This document shows, piece after piece, positions 57,281 through 64,000 of a stretch of DNA of 64,000 bases. Numbering within the stretch: position 1 is the first letter of the stretch; each line of letters starts with the position of its first letter. Origin of the DNA: Erythrobacter sp. SD-21 (GTDB lineage: Bacteria > Pseudomonadota > Alphaproteobacteria > Sphingomonadales > Sphingomonadaceae); the NCBI RefSeq assembly GCF_000181515.1, contig NZ_ABCG01000002.1:186001-250000 (forward strand), in the 5' to 3' direction. Made by a program: the position numbers and the translations under genes. A model generated the notes under the pieces. The model saw nothing but the letters and a program-made list of their open reading frames with translations. It was not told the DNA's origin and ran no database searches.

Positions 57281-58459
57281 TTAGAAAATTTCAAACAATC
57301 CCGCTGCGCCCATGCCGCCGCCCACGCACATGGTGACGACGCCGTACTTCGCCTTGCGGCGCTGGCCTTCGCGCAGGATGTGGCCGACGCAGCGGGCGCC
57401 GGTCATGCCGTAGGGGTGGCCGATGGAGATCGAGCCGCCGTTGACGTTGAGCTTGTCGTTATCGATGCCCAGCTTGTCGCGGCAGTAGAGGACCTGCACA
57501 GCGAAGGCTTCGTTCAGCTCCCACAGGTCGATGTCCTCGACCTTCATGTCGAAGCGTTCGAGCAGCTTGGGGATGGCGAAGATCGGGCCGATGCCCATTT
57601 CGTCGGGCTCTGTGCCGGCAACCGCCATGCCGATGTACCGGCCGAGCGGACTGAGGCCGCGCTTCTCGGCTTCCTTGGCTTCCATGACGACGACCGCGGC
57701 CGAACCGTCCGACAGCTGGCTGGCGTTACCTGCCGTGATCGTCGTGCCCGGGCCCATGACCGGCTGGAGCGAGGAAAGACCTTCCAGCGTGGTCGAAGGG
57801 CGGTTGCCCTCGTCCTTGGCGATAGTCACGTCCTCGTCGGTGATCTCGCCCGTCTCCTTGTTCTGCACCTTGTGCTTGGTGCTGACCGAAACGATTTCGT
57901 CGTCGAAAATACCGGCTTCCTGAGCGGCGGCCGTGCGCTGCTGGCTCTGAAGCGCGTATTCGTCCTGCGCTTCGCGGCTGATGCCATAGCGCTGGGCAAC
58001 CGTTTCGGCGGTCTGCAGCATCGGCATGTAGATCGCGCCGTGCATACCCATCAATTCGGGATCGGGCATCACGCGCATTTCCTTGGTTTGGACCAGCGAA
58101 ATGCTTTCCTGCCCGCCTGCGCCGACGATCTGCATGCGGTCGGTGATGACCTGCTTGGCTGCCGTGGCGATGGTCATCAGGCCCGAGGAGCACTGGCGGT
58201 CGATGGTCATGCCCGACACGCCGATCGGGCAACCGGCGCGCAGCGCGACCTGGCGACCGAGATTGCCGGCCTGCGCACCCTGCTGGAGCGCGGCGCCCCA
58301 CAGCACGTCGTCAAGCTCGCCGGCGTCGATACCGGCACGCTCGATCGCGGGCTTCAGCGCATAGGCGCCGAGCGTCGCGCCGGGGGTGGAGTTGAAGGCG
58401 CCCTTGTAGGCCTTGCCCATACCGGTACGGGCGGTGGAAACGATGACTGCGTCACGCAT
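57281..58459 (-). CDS. Acetyl-CoA C-acyltransferase (thiolase)
   Basis: A 392-residue thiolase. The nucleophilic cysteine is in DRQCSSG, the His in G-H-P-Y-G-M-T-G, and the second cysteine in [10 protein letters not shown], so the triad is complete. It could serve fatty acid degradation or polyhydroxyalkanoate synthesis; no beta-oxidation partner besides MaoC adjoins. AGGAAT is upstream of the start. Gap of 57 bases to the MaoC gene. Confidence 0.93.
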   Translation of the reverse strand: MRDAVIVSTARTGMGKAYKGAFNSTPGATLGAYALKPAIERAGIDAGELDDVLWGAALQQGAQAGNLGRQVALRAGCPIGVSGMTIDRQCSSGLMTIATAAKQVITDRMQIVGAGGQESISLVQTKEMRVMPDPELMGMHGAIYMPMLQTAETVAQRYGISREAQDEYALQSQQRTAAAQEAGIFDDEIVSVSTKHKVQNKETGEITDEDVTIAKDEGNRPSTTLEGLSSLQPVMGPGTTITAGNASQLSDGSAAVVVMEAKEAEKRGLSPLGRYIGMAVAGTEPDEMGIGPIFAIPKLLERFDMKVEDIDLWELNEAFAVQVLYCRDKLGIDNDKLNVNGGSISIGHPYGMTGARCVGHILREGQRRKAKYGVVTMCVGGGMGAAGLFEIF

Positions 58460-58516
58460 GGGATATTCCTTGGCTTAATTTGAATGTCTGGTTTCTTCCG
58501 GGGAGGAGAGGGGAAA

Positions 58517-58966
58517 TCAGACGAAATACATGGTCATCCATTCGCAGATCAGCGCAGGCTTGTCCTCGCCTTCGATCTCGATGGTGATTTCCATGATCTG
58601 CTGCCACTGGCCGGGACGCTTTTCGGTCATTTCGAGCATCTTCCAGTGGCCGCGAATACGCTTGCCCGAACGAACCGGGTTGATGAAACGCGTCTTGTTG
58701 CCGCCATAGTTCACGGCCATCTTGATCCCGTCGACCCGCGGCACGTCGCTGTTCGCGGTGAGGTAGGGGATCATCGAAAGCGTCAGGAAGCCGTGCGCGA
58801 TGGTGCCGCCGAAGGGCGTCATCTTGGCCGCTTCCTCGTTCACATGGATAAACTGGTGGTCGCCGGTCGCTTCAGCGAACTGGTTGATGCGCTCCTGCGT
58901 CATCTCGACCCAATCACTGGTGCCGACCTGTTCACCGACCTTGGCTGCTACGTCCTGGGGGCTCAT
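58517..58966 (-). CDS. MaoC-like (R)-enoyl-CoA hydratase
   Basis: A 149-residue hot-dog-fold hydratase. The hydratase-2 motif is A-T-G-D-H-Q-F-I-H with the catalytic Asp and His, followed by A-H-G-F-L-T-L-S. It hydrates trans-enoyl-CoA to (R)-3-hydroxyacyl-CoA. AAGGAGAG lies ahead of the ATG. It is the first gene in the leftward unit with the thiolase. Confidence 0.9.
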   Translation of the reverse strand: MSPQDVAAKVGEQVGTSDWVEMTQERINQFAEATGDHQFIHVNEEAAKMTPFGGTIAHGFLTLSMIPYLTANSDVPRVDGIKMAVNYGGNKTRFINPVRSGKRIRGHWKMLEMTEKRPGQWQQIMEITIEIEGEDKPALICEWMTMYFV

Positions 58967-59137
58967 TCATCGCTCTCCTTGGCAAACTTGTGCGGTGTCG
59001 CGCGACTCTGGATCGCGCGGTGTGCGGGAACCTCATGGCGGAAGGATCAAAGGGGTGCAACTGCCCGAAATCTGCCGTTACGGCATTGCGGAGCAGAGCG
59101 TTTCGCCGATTGCACAAGCTGCCGGGAACAGGCATCG

Positions 59138-59154
59138 TTAGGTCAAAGTTAACC
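59138..59154 (+). promoter_or_regulatory. CtrA-like half-consensus site
   Basis: TTAG-N7-TTAACC matches the CtrA box TTAA-N7-TTAA(C) with one mismatch. It lies 58 bases upstream of the acidic membrane gene at 59213 and in the divergent promoter region of the MaoC gene. Confidence 0.3.
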
Positions 59155-59212
59155 AAGCGAGCCTAGCGCGAAGGGCGAAGACAGGCATGACCAAGCGCCA
59201 GACAGGAACCGA

Positions 59213-60412
59213 ATGAGCGACAGCTTCGACAACACCGGTCTCATGGGCCGGACATGGTTCAAACCGGCTATCGGGGCGTGGTTCGCGCTGCTCCTGGGCG
59301 GCGGGCTGTGGCTCATGCCGCCCCATGTCCACGCGCTGATTGCCCAGAGCACCGGCCTTGCCGGCCTCGACCCGATGTTCGCGCCGCCGGTCAGCCCGGC
59401 GGGCGTCGCGGTGATCTGCGGCGTGGTCGCGCTTTTTGGCCTGTTCCTCGGCATAGCGGTTGCCGCGCGCGTCGCGGCCGCCACCGCACCGCGCGCCTTT
59501 GCGCCCGGTTTCGAAGTGCATGACGAAAGCGCCTGGAGCGACGAGCCGGACGTCGAGGACCTCGAACAGCCGCGACGTCGCCGCGTCTTCTCCGCACGCG
59601 AGGATATCGGCGAGGAAGGCATCGCCATCAGCGCTCCGCCCCGCGAGGCCCGGGATAGCGACGAGGAAGGCGACGGCTACGAGCAGGAGTTCACTGTCGA
59701 ATACGAACCCGTCGCAACGCCCGAAGAGGATTTCGACGCAGTCTATGCCGGGATGAACGGCGACTACGTACCGGCCGAGGACATGCCCGAGGAGGGTGCG
59801 CCCGTTTCCCAGACGATCGAAACCGCAGTCGAGGACGACAGCGAGGACGAAGCCGAAACCGGTTATGAATTCGCCGAGTTCGAGGAGCTCCCCGAAGAGG
59901 CAGCCGAATACGTTAGCGTCGCGGACCCCGGCGAAACCAAACCCGATGCCACGCAAGCGCCGCTCGACGACGAGGTCGTGGCCGAAGCCGAGGTCGCTCC
60001 GGCGATGGGCGACATGAGCCTCGAGGCCCTGCTCGGCCGTCTCGAGGGTGCGCTCGACGCGCATAAGGCCATGGTCGCCGAGAGCGAGGAGGCGGCGCGC
60101 CGCCCCGCGCCCCAGCCAATCCCCATGACACGCGAAACCGCCCCGGAGGGCGAGTGGGACGGGGACGAGCCGGGTGGCGACGACAACCTGCCCGAAGCCT
60201 CCGACGACGATCCCGTGATTGCCTTCCTGCGCCGCGAAGCCAGCCGCCGGATGCCGCAGCCGCCCGGCGCCGCTATTGCCGCCGCCGACGACGATGAAGA
60301 GGTTTCGGACGAGGAGGCTGAAAATGAAGGCCCCGCCTCCTCCCAAACCGACGCGCAGGCCGCCTTGCGGAGCGCGCTCGACCGCTTGGGCCAGGTCAAC
60401 CGCCGCGACTAG
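59213..60412 (+). CDS. Unknown acidic membrane-anchored protein
   Basis: A 399-residue protein with two N-terminal membrane helices (about 19-38 and 63-85) and about 310 highly acidic, low-complexity residues that are likely disordered, with a short predicted helix near 270 (DMSLEALLGRLEGALDAHKAM) and a C-terminal helix (AQAALRSALDRLGQVNRR). No enzyme motif is visible. It may be a scaffold; I do not recognise a family. The start is the first ATG after the TAACC element. Confidence 0.75.
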   Translation: MSDSFDNTGLMGRTWFKPAIGAWFALLLGGGLWLMPPHVHALIAQSTGLAGLDPMFAPPVSPAGVAVICGVVALFGLFLGIAVAARVAAATAPRAFAPGFEVHDESAWSDEPDVEDLEQPRRRRVFSAREDIGEEGIAISAPPREARDSDEEGDGYEQEFTVEYEPVATPEEDFDAVYAGMNGDYVPAEDMPEEGAPVSQTIETAVEDDSEDEAETGYEFAEFEELPEEAAEYVSVADPGETKPDATQAPLDDEVVAEAEVAPAMGDMSLEALLGRLEGALDAHKAMVAESEEAARRPAPQPIPMTRETAPEGEWDGDEPGGDDNLPEASDDDPVIAFLRREASRRMPQPPGAAIAAADDDEEVSDEEAENEGPASSQTDAQAALRSALDRLGQVNRRD

Positions 60413-60665
60413 GTCACGCTCCGCCGCAGCGGATACCTATTCGCCATGCTGCCCAATGCTGCAATGCGGCAGGAATCGGCAATTCTTGGGCCTCGTGAAA
60501 TTTTCCTAAACCTTCCGCCGGTTGCAAAACCGCTTTGTTACCTCCAATAGGAAGCCTCGCGACATTTTGGCGGGCGCCGTCGTGCGGCGTTGCACAATTT
60601 CCGCGTTCCTTCCGGACCGCCAAGGTTCGTACGGGGAACGCCGGTCAGGAGGACGCTTTAAGCGA

Positions 60666-64000
<3,335 letters not shown>

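Noticed and set aside
59127-59139. GGAAC and CGTT near 59125-59139 as an EcfG promoter
   Set aside because: The spacing is only 6 bases, against 16-17 required.
60413-60665. Sigma-54 promoter before gltB
   Set aside because: I looked for the GG-N10-GC core with flanking consensus and found only poor matches.

Overview
The window is high-GC, densely coded chromosomal DNA of an alphaproteobacterium, most likely a sphingomonad of the Erythrobacteraceae type. Gene content and protein style support this: an aerobic class Ia ribonucleotide reductase, a cyclase-family lipoprotein, PilZ singletons, a zf-CHCC protein, DUF2171, DUF4870 and GIN-domain proteins, and sites matching the EcfG (general stress) promoter. 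The genus is inferred from memory of such proteomes, not from a search. I see no rRNA operon, CRISPR array, transposase, integrase or prophage; the only RNA gene I can support is one tRNA-Leu.

Layout. 1-2.6 kb: the 5' part of a sulfotransferase, two small membrane proteins and a membrane-anchored nuclease. 2.6-10 kb: nrdB with a translationally coupled, AT-richer membrane gene, a likely stress-induced disordered protein, DUF2171, a diguanylate cyclase, a cyclase-family lipoprotein and nrdA. 10.3-15.1 kb: a TonB-C-like protein, a hydrolase, two PilZ proteins, nadB and a small Cys-rich protein. 15.1-20.3 kb: an ABC ATPase, a zinc-finger protein, tldD, an exported protein, and a leftward operon of a CHRD lipoprotein plus two endonuclease III-family proteins behind an EcfG-type promoter. 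20.4-28.2 kb: guaA, a TIR-membrane-TPR protein with an unknown partner, an acyl-CoA synthetase and sdaA. 28.2-42.8 kb: gyrB, an AI-2E-family permease, an exported protein, putA, glpD, mtnP, a divergent PEP-carboxylase-like protein and an FAD oxidase. 42.8-47.8 kb: a patatin-like lipase, an NfrA/NfrB pair and tRNA-Leu(GAG). 47.9-64 kb: a zinc-ribbon protein divergent from ftsE-ftsX-ydcF-plsC, hisC divergent from metX-metW, DUF4126, a GIN-domain lipoprotein, DUF5996, a thiolase, a MaoC hydratase, an acidic membrane protein, and gltB running off the window end.

How the genes work together. Most are housekeeping: nucleotides (nrdA, nrdB, guaA, mtnP), NAD (nadB), amino acids (hisC, metX, metW, gltB, sdaA, putA), topology (gyrB), envelope and division (ftsEX, plsC). 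Two accessory themes stand out. First, cyclic-di-GMP: one GGDEF enzyme, two intact PilZ readers, and an NfrB-type glycosyltransferase with MshEN-like c-di-GMP motifs paired with an NfrA-like outer-membrane partner, suggesting a c-di-GMP-gated exopolysaccharide exporter. Second, stress response: three sites match the EcfG consensus, two of them directly in front of genes, one of which is a base-excision-repair operon. The most open-ended items are the TIR-TPR pair, the PEPC-like enzyme with a rebuilt active site, and the low-GC membrane gene coupled to nrdB.
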